From: Prunus persica
Lineage: Eukaryota; Streptophyta; Magnoliopsida; Rosales; Rosaceae
Length of the DNA stretch: 64,000 nt
Assembly: GCF_000346465.2 (NCBI RefSeq)
Contig: NC_034013.1
Span: 3,097,912 to 3,161,911, forward strand
Reading direction: 5' to 3'
Position numbers and translations under genes: made by a program. The notes under the pieces were generated by a model. It was not told where the DNA came from. It ran no database searches and worked only from the letters and a program-made list of their open reading frames with translations. Positions 34,216-47,700 of this stretch are shown here, one piece after another; position 1 is the stretch's first letter; every line of letters begins with the position of its first letter.

Positions 34216-34800
34216 CTAAACCCTAAGTGGAATCCACGAGCTGGTTGATTCTCGGCAATGGGAAATTGTGTTTAGAGTATGCTTTTGTTGAGGTCGGTGT
34301 AATCGACACAAACTCTCCATTTGTCTTTTTCTTGTTTCGCCACTAAAACAACGTTGGCTAGCCACTCCAAGTAAGAGACCTCTTCGATGAAACCGACAAC
34401 TAGGAGCTTGTCGATCTCGGCTTCAATGATCGCGACTCGCTTGGAAACGAAATTGCTTCTCTTTTGCGCCACTGGCTTGTTGACAGGGTTGACATGGAGC
34501 CAGTGGCAGATGATGTTCGGGTTGATGCCGAGCATGTTAGGTGGCGACCATGCGAAGATATCTTTGTTGTTTTAGAGGAAGGTGGTCAGCTCCACCTTCT
34601 CATCTAGGCTCAGGCGTAAGCCGATTCGTGCTCTTCTGTCTGGCTGGACAGGACCATGGGTACTAGCTCGATGTCCTCTTTGGTTTCCATCCTTCTTCAG
34701 GAGAGACATCCAGACGAATTCCCTCCACTTGGTCTTGATGCTTTGATTGCTATAAAGGGGTAGCTATTCCCTTTCCTTTCTAGCATGCTCAGTCACTGAG
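34216..34800 (-). pseudogene. Reverse transcriptase N-terminal remnant, element 2
   Basis: Minus strand: M-F-A-W-S-P-type segment (about 34550), V-A-I-I-E-A-E-I-D-K-L, E-W-L-A-N-V-V-L-V-A-K-Q-E and C-V-D-Y-T-D-L-N-K. After the segment matching R-I-D-Q-L-V-D-S-T it jumps to RNase H, so the palm with Y-V-D-D and the connection region (about 1.1 kb in element 3) are deleted. Confidence 0.8.
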
Positions 34801-35500
34801 ATCTGCTTGTTCTACTCTCTTTAGGTCTGCCTGACTCATAGGGAGGAACTTTGTTTGCTTGTTTTTCTTAAGGCCTTAAGCCAAGCATTTCCTCGCCATT
34901 GCCTGATCGCGATTGATTTGGCCGACACTGCCCCCAAGGGATTGGATAGCGGATTTTCTGATGTATGGTAGAGGTGATGGCGTTGATCTTGCCGATCCCT
35001 GGTCTGCCCAGAAAGCCATTGTAGGGTGAGACTTCATCAATGACCATGAATGTTTGTGAGCTGATTACAGGTATGGAGTAAACATCGAGATCTATTGTGG
35101 CCACGGTAACCGTTGTTGAGCTATTGAAGCTAGTCAGCTACCTGGCTGATTTGTTGATCTTTGTCTCCAAGCCCATCTACTGGATGACTGCCAGTTGCAG
35201 GATATTGGATGCGTTGTCCTCTTCTGCATGGATTCAGTCCACCATGGCCTAAGCGATCTGAATGCTGAGGACAAAGGTATCGTTGGAAGCCAATCACGGG
35301 ATCGTCTTCTATTGGTGGAAGGCCGATCAAGATTTGGGAAATCACAGTGGCTTGTTTGGTTTTCCACTTTTCATTGCTGATCGACCCAGACTCCTCGGAG
35401 TCAGCTACGATTGTGTTAATCCCTATGACCTTCTGAGGTGGCACGTTGGCGGTACTGCGATCCTCAATCTGCTGAAGGCACAATATTTTCTGGTATCCCT
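34801..35500 (-). pseudogene. Protease region remnant, element 2
   Basis: Minus strand includes V-I-S-S-Q-T-F-M-V-I-D-E-V-S-P-Y-N and L-G-R-P-G-I-G-K-I, matching 57700-57790 of element 3, and A-D-S-E-E-S-G upstream. Frames change at about 35100. Corresponds to the aspartic protease and linker. Confidence 0.75.
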
Positions 35501-37350
35501 CTTATTCGGGTCTTTTTTCAACAGGGCAGTCTTCTTACCCAAGGTTTGTCCTTCATTTGGGCTAACATTTGATGTATGGGGATGAAGAAGTTAGTGTAGT
35601 TCTCTCCTGCCGTAGCGTCTCCTTCTGGGTGGGACTTCGGTCTATCTTTGTTCCTGTTGCTAAAGTTGTCGCGTTTTTGGTTTGTGCGCTTGATTGGCTG
35701 ATCTTCCTACTTGGTAGACTTCTTCGCGGTGATTCGATCGTCATCCCAGAGCGCGTAGCTTTCCGCGGTCGCGAAGACCTCTGCTAGAGTCCAACTGGAA
35801 GTGATAGTCAGCTCGTTGTATAAGTCGTGCTCAGATGGATGACATTTCTTGAAGACAGAGGACACGATTTGGTCGTTGCATCCTACAATGCTAGCCTTTT
35901 CTACTTTGAATCTCTTGATGTAATCTCGAAGGTATTCATCAGACTTTTTCCGTAGGTTGTACATGTGGTTAGGGTTCTTCTTGATCGTCCGGTAAGAAGT
36001 GTATTATTTGGTAAAGACATAAGCTAGCTCCTTGAAGCTGCTGATCGACCCGGATTGTAGGGTATGGAACCAGTCTTGGGCTGCTCCACAAAAGGTCATT
36101 GCAAACACCTTCCTCCAATCTTTAAGTTTCAAAGTCGGTCATTTACAAGCTTCTCGACATCTTCCGCGTGCATGGTTTTCCAATCACATTGGTGACCTTT
36201 GTGATTCAAGCGGGGATGGTTGACTTCCTCGTTGAGCCGCAGAGGTCCACCTCCTTGGTTGCCCTGCCTGTGGGGCAAATTAGTAGATTGAGCTTGCGAG
36301 GATTCCTCCACGAGTCGTCGTCGTGAGTTGGTTCTAGAGCGGGTTGGTAAGCGTCGGTTGTTGTGTTCATCATGCAGTTGTTCAGGACTCATGCCCCTTG
36401 TAGACCCAGCCTAGAATGGATACTTCTTTGCGGGCCCAAGTGAGCGTGGACATTGGACTGTGGGCCCAATCTCTCGTGCATATTGGTCCTTGGACCTAAC
36501 CTTGAACGGATTGTTGACTAGCTCAGAGTATAGCTTGCAGATGTCTGCATCTCTCCCTTGTCCATTTGTCCTTGTCCGACTAGTTTGGGATCTCTCAAAA
36601 TGCTCGCCGGTATGCTCGCGAATCCTCCTCTCCTTGTCACGGGCTCCAAGGTCAAGGCCTTGATTCAAGTTGATTTGCCTGAGTAGTTGGCCAATTAGAT
36701 TATTTTGGTCGTCGACCCTCTGCACGAGTTGATAAACCCGTGAATTAAGACCCATTTGACTGCATAGGTCAGAAAGAGAAGTGTGGATCGGGCCCAATGG
36801 CATATGGGCTAGGGCTCCGTTAGATGAGCACACAGGTGCATACGTCAAGTGTTATTGCAAAGGAGGGAGCTAGTGGATTTGTTCTAAGATCGGGGAATGA
36901 CCCGAGAAGTTATTGAGGTAGCCATGGATGATGGTCCCGTCATTGATGGCAGCGGCGACACTTAGTCCTTGCGGTTGCATGGTGGTGGAAGCCATGGGGT
37001 CTTGTGATTGCGCTGCAACTCCGGTAGCCAGCGCTTGCGGCTGCAAGATGGAGGAGGAGGTCGTGCAGTGATGCGGTTCCAGCAGCTTCTGTATGCTACT
37101 GCTGCCTTCCAGTAGTGGTTGTGCTGCTGCTGTGTTCCGGCGGCTGCTATACACTGCTGCGTGGCAGCAAGGAGCGTTGAGTGGCTCCAACCGCTGCAGT
37201 TGGAAGTTGCGATGTGCCGGCCTCCGTGGGAGGTGGCTGTGAAGCGGAATCTGCTGCAATTCCTTGCGGCAGCAGCAAGTTCTCCACCATGGTGTCATGA
37301 GATGGAGGGTTGGGACCCGTCATGGTGGTATTGCTCCTCGTAAGTCTTGT
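35501..37350 (-). pseudogene. Gag remnant, Tat-like element 2
   Basis: Minus strand from the start at about 37350 (M-V-D-T-R-L-T-R-S-N) through A-L-A-H-M-P-L-G-P-I (about 36790), V-E-E-S-S-Q-A-Q-S (about 36300), N-L-R-K-K-S-D-E-Y-L-R-D-Y (about 35955) and the Cys/His knuckle region near 35560. It carries a single copy of the Arg-rich segment that is duplicated in element 3. Frameshifts occur near 36410, 36130 and 35700. Confidence 0.8.
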
Positions 37351-37419
37351 ATCAACCATGGTTGATGGGAGCAAAGTATGAAAAAAAAAGTTTGGAGCAT
37401 GCTTTGAGTATATCTCGTG

Positions 37420-37439
37420 CTCTTAATGAAAGCACCAAT
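37420..37439 (-). other. Primer-binding site of element 2
   Basis: The reverse complement reads 'ttggtgctttcattaagagc', two bases after the LTR end, with one difference from elements 1 and 3. Confidence 0.7.
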
Positions 37440-37440
37440 T

Positions 37441-37979
37441 TATGGGAGCAAATTTCATCCCACGAGAATATTCGATCGATTGATTCCCCTTTCTTCTTCG
37501 TCGTCTCTTTCTTCCTGCAAAATATATTGGAATATGAGGACCACACCCGGGGGGTGTTGGCCAAATGCCCTCCGATACCTAAGTTAGTTTAATTGATTCG
37601 TAGAGAAACAATAGCTAAAAAGGGTACGAAGATATATGTATGGTGTGAATCAGGTGGCCGGAGCCATGTGTGATGGGCGGAGCCTTGTGTAAGGGAGAGA
37701 GAGAGAGAGGGCGGCAAGGAGGGAATTTTTGTGAGCTTTAGAATGGCTTACCTCATGCCTTACATAGCCTCATATTTATAGAGCCTCGTAGGGTTAGGGT
37801 TTATAGAAAAATAATCCTTGTTGGGAAATGAATTATTTTTCTGATTTTCGGACATTTAAATCAATTAGGGATTTAATGAGAATCAAATCCCTAATTCAAG
37901 GCAAGAATTCCCAAATCAAATAATCCCCACATGGAAGAAAATATTTAACCTAGGATTTTGCTAAAATTCAGTTCCCATA
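37441..37979 (-). repeat. 5' LTR of Tat-like element 2
   Basis: The reverse complement starts 'tatgggaactgaatttt' (37979) and ends 'ttgctcccata' (37441). Each end carries one change from TGTGGGA...TCCCACA. About 539 bp; its first 92 bp match the truncated 3' LTR at 28935-29026. Confidence 0.8.
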
Positions 37980-38290
37980 AGTCCCACATTGGAATATTAC
38001 AAGAAGTGAAGACTCCCTCTCACTTATAAAACGAGACCATTTTCCACTTAGAAGGGGTTCTTGCTCTCTCACTCTTCTTCCCTTTATCTTTAAGTCTTAC
38101 CTTTTGTACAATGTAAACAACTATATTATAATGAGAATACCCTTCTTGGAAGGTAGCCCATCATTCGAATGAACCACGTACATCATTCTTGTTTACTTTT
38201 CTTATATTATTACCTGTCTAAAGAAATCACTTACCTTTGAAGACATGCACCCGCTGAAAATCCTTGCCTTCACACATCACATTTTGCATT
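37980..38290 (+). repeat. LTR-like or promoter-like fragment
   Basis: 'gtcccacattggaatattac', 'cacttataaaacgagaccat' (TATA-like, about 38025) and a pyrimidine-rich stretch resemble the promoter part of a short copia/TRIM LTR, but no matching second copy is seen here. Confidence 0.35.
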
Positions 38291-38734
38291 TTTAAGTTGG
38301 GCCAAAAAGTGGTCATTCATTGGGCATCAACAACAATGATTAGAATAACATGGATAATCAAAAGTTTTGTAAAATAGTGTTCTCATGCCTTGAAGTATCT
38401 CCGATTCCGAAGTGTACAATAGGTGGTGGTATTTTGTTGACCATTCTACTATCCAACATCTCATTTATCCAATTCGAGTTTCCAACCCAAAGCAAACGAC
38501 AGGATACGCAGTGTCGGTTTCTCAGACCACCCTCCAAGTTGGCCACGTGTCCGTACGCCTGCCGCTGGTGTCACTCTCTCCCCCACATCTAAAACCACCG
38601 TCACCATTCTTCCACTATTGGCTTTGGAAATAGCACGTGACCCAAAACCACACCCCCTCCCCGCCTCTGTCTCTCTCTCTCTCTCTGTGTAACTTCAGAT
38701 CATCGCTAGCCTACCACTCTCTCTCTCTCACAGT
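38291..38734 (+). promoter_or_regulatory. 5' flank and CT-rich leader of the GPAT gene
   Basis: No other gene. (CT)n runs at about 38668-38687 and 38718-38730 precede the start codon, as in many plant plastid-protein genes. No convincing TATA box; transcription start is not determinable. Confidence 0.45.
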
Positions 38735-41700
38735 ATGTTTATCCTCTCTGGTTCGCCATCCACCACATTCTTCAGGCCTAGGGTTTCGTCTTCGTCTCTC
38801 TCCTCCTCTTCTTCTTCTTCTTCTTCTTCTTCTTCTTCTTCTTCTTCATTATCATCCTCTTCTAGGCTGTGTTTGGTCTCTGTGAGATCGAGTGCGCGAA
38901 AGAGCTCTGCTTGTCCTTGCCTGTTTTACTCCTTGAAGGTGAGTGCTATGGCAGAGCTGGTGAAGGACACGGAATCGCCTTTATCGCCCATTCAGAATGC
39001 GCAGAGGAGGGAGACTAACCATTCTCGTACGTTTCTCAATACCACCACTGAAGAAGGTGAGAGTTCTTTGTCATTTCAGCTGTTTGGCTCCTGAGAAAAT
39101 GCAACAATATTAGACTCATATTTTTGAATTGAAATGTTCCCCTTCTTGATAATTGAAATTGGTTGTCAAATTTATTTTTACGACCGACTTAAATTTCGGT
39201 ATAAGACTTGAGTGGTGGTTGTCTTTCCTTCCATTTTCTTTTTGTTCAAAGCTTAATATTCATGTGCCTTTTTTGCATGATACTTTATGCATAGTAGATT
39301 CTTTCCTTCTTTGAGAGCCAAACTGTACTCTACTTCTGTGAAGTGTTAAAAAAGCAAATGAAGGTTAGTTTATTTCTTGATCACGTAGCATTTCTTTCTG
39401 TTTCCCAGGAGAAGAGCATGAACTTTTTGATATGTATGTTCTTTCCACAACTTTCTTTTTTGCTGCGTAGGAGAATATAGAAGTGCTTGCAATGTTACTT
39501 TTTCTTTTATTTTTAAACTTTCCTGAATGAGCTGAGTATTTCACTCGGAAAGAATTTTGTTCTCCCAACTTGGAAGTGATGAAAATTTCTTTCAATTTCC
39601 TTTAACTTTAATTTGATGACCAAGTGCAGTGGTTGAAGTTCTGTAAATGTGGAGTAATATGTATTTATTATGCCACATTACAAATCATAAAAAGATAGGG
39701 CTCCTTTGTTTTTCCAAGTAAGATTGGTAGTCTTCCATAGCAACTTTATTTAGTTCTTGAAGTTCCAATTAAGTGCTTTATGTACTCACTGTTCTGTTGG
39801 TGCTTTGGTAATAGCCGACCATATATGTGTTTGGTGCCTGATTTCTGCATGAATTAAATCTACATAGGGGAGTGAGAGAGTTTTCTCAAGTAGGTTTTGG
39901 GAGAGGATGCATCTCTAATGTTTGTTATAAATTTGGAAATGTTGACAAAAAAGTTCGGGTTGCAGTAGCCATATTTATGTTGAGTGATACATGTATGAGG
40001 ACCCAACGTTTCTTGTTGGGCATGTATATTTGCCAAGTGATGTACATTGTTTGATTGTTAATCCTTAATATTTCACTTTTTAAAACCCAATATAGAATAT
40101 GATATAAAAAGGCTTAGGTACATTATTTGTGTTTATGATGACTTCAAATTGGATACCCATCTTATGTAACACTATCAGGCCTAGGTCTGTTATTGTTGCA
40201 TCATGCACTAGGGCGTGAAACTGTAGACTGGTTTATGTATATATCTGTGGATGTAGATGTGGATGAAGATGTAGACTAAGTCTGAGAAAAGGACAATAAG
40301 GAGAATGATAGTGTCCTCTAGAAGGTATTTTATGGGATCTAGTTGTTACTTTGGGGTTGTAAACGCTTTGTGCAAATATGTATATATAGAATCTTTTGAT
40401 ATTCTGTTTTTAGGAAAAATGATTTATTTACAGAGGAGTTATAAAGTTATGACAAATTTCTGGAATCTAATTAAAAACCCAAAAGTCTTTCATACTCTGA
40501 ATACTTTATTTCCTTATACACAGTTATTAGAAAATATTGGTTTTTCACTACACATGAGTTGTCACCTTCACATCCAAAATGTTAAAAATGGCTTATTCAA
40601 TGGTGGTTGCCTATTTTTGTGTGTTAAGCACCTTCCTTGTGTTTGTTTTCATATAGATTGTACATCTCATACCCGTAATTTGAATTGTTTGCATGTGCAA
40701 CCCAAATTTTTTCTTTGGATGAGTTATCTTGGTAAGATATACTTAATGGTTTCGCCGTTCCAAGTCCATGCTAATAAGATATCCATCAATGCGTGATATA
40801 TGGACTCACCAATCTTGCATGATAAATGAAATGGGTTCACTAACCATATAAAATTTCCAATAATTCAAAGTGGTGCAAAAAAGACGTAAAAACTGAACAT
40901 GTGGGCATCAAATGGTTAACCTTTCATCATGGGCTTGTGTTTCATGTAGGTAGATTTTTTGGCAGTACATATTATTAACTATTGTAAAGCCATATCAAGT
41001 GAACTTTCTGGCTGTTCTTAGACTAGGAGATGGCCTGTGTAGTGATACTACCTCTAGCGCATTGGTTCTGTATTATGCTTACCCACGATAAAATTCCTAT
41101 GTTATATCCCCATCATAGACCCAAAAGAGAAAGAAAACAAAAAGAAAAAGAAAAGATAGATTACATAAAACATAGATTAAGAGGAAAAGCTATCTATGTG
41201 TGTGTATGCATGTTTTATGCTTTATAAGCTATAAACTTCTCCAAAGAAAAGGACGGTGCAAGTCCGTTGGAAGTCTACAGGAGATATTTGTTTATTCAAG
41301 TCCATAGATTCCAAATTTCTAAAATTGGAATGGTATACTTCATAGCCCTATGCATTTATATATTAGGTAACTTATTTACACGTCTACATGCCTACATATA
41401 CATATGCATAAGTACCTACATTTATAGAGATACGTCATATTTTTCTTTGGAGGGGCCAAAATTTTTTTTTTTTTTTTTTTTTTGAATAGAAACATTGTAT
41501 TGATAATCAAGAGGAAAAATCCTCGATCAAACAAGAAGACCAAAAAAAGAGTCTGACCTACTAAGAATGAAAAACAAACTGTATAAAAAACACGAAAAAA
41601 CACAAAAAAACTTCAGTAAAATCATCTTAAGACTGCCATCATGTCTCTCATGATGGTAGAGTAGTGATAATCCTTGAACTGCCCCGAAACCGAAGCCCAA

Positions 41701-44700
41701 AGGGATGCCCAAAATTTAATTCTGTCCCATAATTCCTCAACCCTAACTCCTATATGACCCTGAAAAATTCTTTGATTTCGTTCCATCCAGATATTCCAGA
41801 AAATAGCATGAACTAGACAATCACGAAGGATTCCAGCTCTCTTCCCCTTCCCTGAAATCCTCAGATTGATACTAAGGAGCTCAAAACACCCTTTAGGAAT
41901 CACCCACTCCACTCCGAGAGCACCCAACATCCTCCACCATAATCTTAGGGAATACGAACAATGAATGAACAAGTGATCAATGTTTTCTGCATTCTCTTTG
42001 CAAAGAACACATCAAGAGGGGGATAAGCACATCTTTGGTTGCCTCCTTTGAATGCAATCACAAGTATTAATCCTACCATTTGCTGCCAGCCATACGAAAA
42101 ATTGAATTTTGAGGGGCCAAAATTTACAAAATCATGTCTGATGTTCTATGAAATTACAAATTATTTGACCTAAGATAATCAAACTTTCTACTCGAAATTA
42201 TGATATCTTAATCTATTCAAACTTGATTTTGGTGCAAAAATGAAAGCCAATATCATCAACATTATGTTTTTTAGGAATGCGTGTGCGGTTTGATTGAGCT
42301 TGTTATCTAGAAAGAACAAAAGGAATACCTGAAGAACTCATTTCACGTATAGCCATTTACTTTAATTTAAAGTTTGATGTTTAACTGCTGCCCTATCTGA
42401 AGCAGAGGTCTTGAGCTGTGGAAGGGAATAGAAGAATATTTGAGGATAGGAAAGAAGGGTTGTTTTCAGTGTGGGACAAAGTTAGATTCCTTGCGTCCCT
42501 GTGGGCTTCATTATGGATGTCCCTTCTGGTTTAATTTACCGGGATTGGTCATCTATGCTGACTTAAGTAGTTTGGTTTATTTGGTTTCGGGTTTTGCTGT
42601 ATTCCTGTTGGATTTCTTGTCCAGCCTGTTTTGTAACTTCTTTATTTAATAAATTGGTCATTTCCTATAAATAAAAAAATTGTACACACTATGCACACAC
42701 ACACACACACACATATGTACATAGATACATATGCACACTACTTTCATCTTTGGAGTGCTCTTGATTGTAAGGTGAAACAATTATTAGAAGTCCTAGAAGA
42801 GTTATTTGCTTTCCTATTCTTTCATTTATATACTTTCATATTTTCCAATTGCAGTCTAATTTTTTCACTAAGAAATTAACATTAATATACTAATAATGAT
42901 GTTATATATATTTTTGGCTGACCTGACTTCCACCAGGATACTTGTAGTTTAACAAAAGGTCCAGCTTTAAATATTCTACATATTTTATCTTTGAATAATG
43001 GGAGAGGGGACCAAGAGCTAGGTGGTCATTAGAATGCAGAAAATCTCCTTTATTAAGCTGTTGACTAATTTGAAATGTTCATTTGTAGAGCTGCTGTCTG
43101 CAATAAGGAAGGAAACAGAAGCTGGAAGGCTTCCCTCAAACGTTGCTTCGGGAATGGAAGAATTATATCGGAATTATAAAAATGCTGTAAACTTTTATTC
43201 TTAAGCTCATGCTTTACTATACGTAGTTTGATTTGCTTCAGAAACTTTCAATTTTGAATTTATTTGACATGCATAAACATTTTGGCTCACTTTCTTCTGA
43301 ATGAAATTTGTGTAAAAGATACATGCATGTGTAAATTTATTTATTTTTAACAATTTTAACATTTAAAATTGCCAAAATAAGAAGATTTAGTATTTTCTTC
43401 TCAGCAAAAGAAAAGATTTTAGTGTTTACTATTTGATTGGAGCTGCAACCATATTATTTAGAGATGATAAAATACGAATGACATATCATATAACCCACAC
43501 AATTTAGAACTTGCTTGTGAAAAAGAGAGTATCATCCAACTTGCTAAAATATTTCTACTTAGAGATAATAAATGTTTGCTGGTGAGTAGGATTTTTAATA
43601 CTTAATTGAAGCAATGGGGACCCAATCTTGACTTACTACTACTTAAAGTGACCACGGGACTTACAATTGAATGAGAAGATAACATAGATTCAAATCACAA
43701 GCTAACATGCATTTGTGTCTTAGTTATTTAAGGCCAAAAAGAGAATGTGACTTATTTTCTATCGGAAATCTAAACCATTCAGTCGGAGCATCATGCTTAC
43801 ACGATCAAGTAAGCTACTATGTGACCACTGTGCCACTGACCAAAATTTTACTCCTGGTTATTTGATTTCAAGTTTGTATATGAACCCTTGTAAACTTTCT
43901 AAACTATGAAAAGTTATCTTTCCTATGCTTCACTGGTTAACTCATCCTAGGGTATTTATATTACCTTCTTGAATGAAATGAACTTCATATATAATTTTTA
44001 TGTACAAATATATAATCTCTATGTGGAGGGCACTTCTAGAGAGGATGCCCTTTTTTCCTTAGCAGACATGGAATACTGTGTTCAATAACGTGTTGTGTAT
44101 CATTACTCTTGAATAATTGTCGTTATGTATTATTGATTAGTCATTGACAGAGTATTGACATGTTATCGAATGTATTATTGTATGATATATTTTGAGGGAT
44201 CCCTCAAATAACCTCAGATGCGTTAGATGCCCAGCAGTCATTTAATCTAACAGCTAAGAAACTCATTTTCTGTTTTGTAATTCTACGGTATCATGATTCA
44301 GATTCTCCAAAGTGGAAATCCCAAGGCAGATGAGATTGTGTTGTCCAATATGACTGCTGTATTAGATCGTGTATTCTTGGATATAGAGGTAATATTTGGT
44401 TTTTTATGCGTTATCGCACAGCTGCCATAGTTTCTGGTGTATCTATGGGTTATATCAGAAACCACATTATCATTTTGTTTTCTTGTATATGATATACAGT
44501 AATTTTTCAGGACCCATTTGTCTTCTCCCCATATCACAAAGCAATGCGAGAGCCTTTTGACTACTACATGTTTGGTCAAAACTATATTCGTCCTTTAGTT
44601 GATTTCAGGTGACTTGACAAGTTCCATTCTTTTACCATCTTCATCAGTTACTTTTGGTACATAGTAAGTGAGAATTAATGGATTTATCCATGTAGTCTGC

Positions 44701-47700
44701 TTTTTCTGAAAGTGAATGTACTGTTTATGCATTGGTTCATGAAGTCCACGGAGCCTTAAAACTGACTGGGTGATGGGTGATTTTTTATCCAACGTGCTTC
44801 AGATCATTCATCATGACACTGAAATTAATTAATTTAATTTGTATGGGAATTTCTTTTATATACTAATTATATTGAAAATTTTAAATATTATTTCTATGGT
44901 TTTCTACGATTCTTTAATTGCTCTTATGCAACAAGTTAAAGACTAATGTGACTGATGTCTCTTAAAAAAAATTTGTTTGTATTGAAGTGGCTGGAATTGT
45001 GAATGGTTCATCATTCCTCCACTCCAACTCGCAGTTGGATGGTTCAAACATAACTCTGAATTAGTGACGCAGGAGCAAAGTTCAAAGTTTTGTAAATGAT
45101 AATTTTTCTAGTTTCCTATGCTTATTATGCAATTTTCTGAATGTTACTGTCTTTGACTCTCTCTATGTCGCATGATTAATATATTAGGTGTCATAATTAT
45201 GTCTCTAGAATTCCTAAGTGTATTAATGTGGATCTTTCCAGATTCATGTACCAATTACCCTATAAAAGGGGCTACTTTGTAAGCTTTTAAAATCATTTAG
45301 TGAAAAAAGAAAGTTCTTGTGAATTCCTGGTTGTGTGTGAGGCATAGGTTGACTTGGATTGATTCCAAGGCACCTTCTGTGTGATGCCAGAATTTTCTAA
45401 TTTGTTTACTGGACACCTTTTGTACGATGCCAAAGGCCTGAGTGAGTCCGGATCTCTTTATTTTTCCTATCTGTTTCTGCTATCCTATGTCAATTGGTTT
45501 GAACTTTGAAGGGTTATTCGGATCTGATGTAAGACTTTTAATTGGTTTCTGGGTTTGCAAAACATTGTGGTAGCTGATTCGTTAAGGTGTGACATATTTG
45601 AAATAAAGTGATGAAGTAAAATACTGTTGTGTTTGGAATAATATAAATTCTGTTGTAATCAGGACTTGTGGTAGAATAACTTGTCCAAAGAGATAGGAGT
45701 TGCAGTACGCTAAGGTGTACGTTTAGAGCATTGAATCAACTGATTTCTCACAATCCCATCAGAGGAATAAGAACCTATAAATCATTTGTATGGACTGCGG
45801 ATTAATACTTTTACCATCTTCATCAGTCATTTGTATGGTCTGAGGGTTAATCCTTGTCATAATGTTCAGTGGAGAAGGCTTAGTGTATGTCTTTTGCCTC
45901 CTTAGCATTCCATTTGTAGAAGTGGAGCAGAGGATATTGATTAGTTATTCCTATATTGGACCATTGCACAAAGATTGTGGTATACACTCTTCGAAGAGGT
46001 GAGACTGAGCTGAGTTGTCCTGGCTTCTTCTGTACTTGTTGAGAAGCAAGGAAATTTTTTTGTGGAGAGGTTGTGCAATGGCTGTCTTTTGGGTTTTTCT
46101 GAAAACTAGCCCTTATAGAGCCTATTTGGAGTGAAAAACCCAAAACTAGCCACTTGTTATTTTCTATGTGGTTCATATAAAATTTTAACACACTAAGAAC
46201 CAATTAGAAAATGACAAGTGGCTAGTTTTGGGTTTTTCTCTCCAAATAGGTTCACTATGAGTTTTTGTATAATATGTCATGCTAAAATGGTTTATTGAAT
46301 AAATATCTCATTTTATAAACCTTCCATCTTGTTATTTTTGGCTAAATTTTTCACTGTATTTTTTGGTAAATCTGAAATCTACACTACGTCTTTTTACTGT
46401 TTTCACATATTCTTGTGGAATAGAAAAATTCAATAATAAGGGTGTTCGATTACCAGGAAGAGTTTTTGCAAAAACTGGTTAACAGAGAATACTCAGATGA
46501 GAAAACAGAAAAATAGATCACCACTCACATTTTCTATCTTCTTTGCTGTTTCTTGCTTTCATATAAGTTGTATTTCACTTAGTCAATTTAACTCTATTCA
46601 TCATCTAACAGTTCTATTCACATGGAGGTAATTTCGTCTTTTTTATATCAATATAATATTATTTCCCTTGTGTGTTTTATCATATTGATGTCCTAAGCTC
46701 TGATGATTATATGTGCAGAAACTCATATGTTGGCAATATTTCTGTTTTCAAAGATATTGAAGAGAAGATTCAACAGGTACGTTATCTGAGTATTGAGCTT
46801 TATTTCTTTTTTGGGTTGTGCAGTAACTACTAAATATTGTTGAATTGTGAAACGCTGTTACTTTCTAGCACTAAAATTACACTGAACTTTGTTCTTGTTT
46901 TGTTGTTTAAAAGTTATATAGTGGCCTTACATATGCATGAGATCTAAATGCAAGTTTGGCAGTTCAAGTTTTGTACATATGTATGTTGAAGTCTTTTGAA
47001 ACAGTGTAAAAACAATTGTTTTGAAAACAAAGTCATAGAGAGGGCATGCCAAGTGTAGTCAGTCAGTTCCTTTCTTGGGCTATGAAAATAATAACTATTC
47101 TTGGTGATTTTGGCACTAGATTAAAGCAATAGCACAGAAGCAAACTGATCCGTGTAGAATGGGATACAAGATTTGGGCTATAACTTCATTTGGGTGCTAA
47201 TATCTTAATTTTGGTTGACCAGTAGTTGTCTTGTGCTTTTTGGTGGTGTGATCCTGATGGTACTGTGGTATGCAGTATGCAGTATGCAGATGCCCTATTA
47301 TCTTCATTAGTTTTGTTGTTGTGTCACTGATGATCAACGCCTGGTCATTTGGTCAGTAAGGGGATAAAATTTGAAAAATATTAGTTAGTGTTTCATGAAG
47401 ACACTCAGAGCTGACTCATGTGATGTAAGGCTTCTGGATTATGCGTGCAGGGTCACAACATTTTTTTGATATCAAACCACCAAACTGAAGCAGATCCAGC
47501 TGTCATTGCCTTATTGCTTGAAACAACAAACTCATATCTTTCTGAGAACATGGTGAATCGCTATGTCTTCATTCTAAGCGTACAATGGACACATGCTATT
47601 TTGTGCATTTTTAACTGTTTGCATAACCAAATTTTAGACTTTGTGCTGCAGACCTACATAGCAGGAGATAGAGTTGTGACAGATCCTCTTTGTAAGCCCT

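Larger units (their letters stand above)
39057..43088. other. Intron 1 of the GPAT gene
   Basis: A 4.03 kb intron. Besides the two LINE pieces and the CA repeat listed separately it is AT-rich, with no coding family. The 163-codon open stretch at 40305-40796 has no recognisable domain. Confidence 0.85.

Noticed and set aside
40305..40796. A 163-codon open frame in GPAT intron 1
   Set aside because: Intron composition, no recognisable domain, no splice or promoter context; chance frame.
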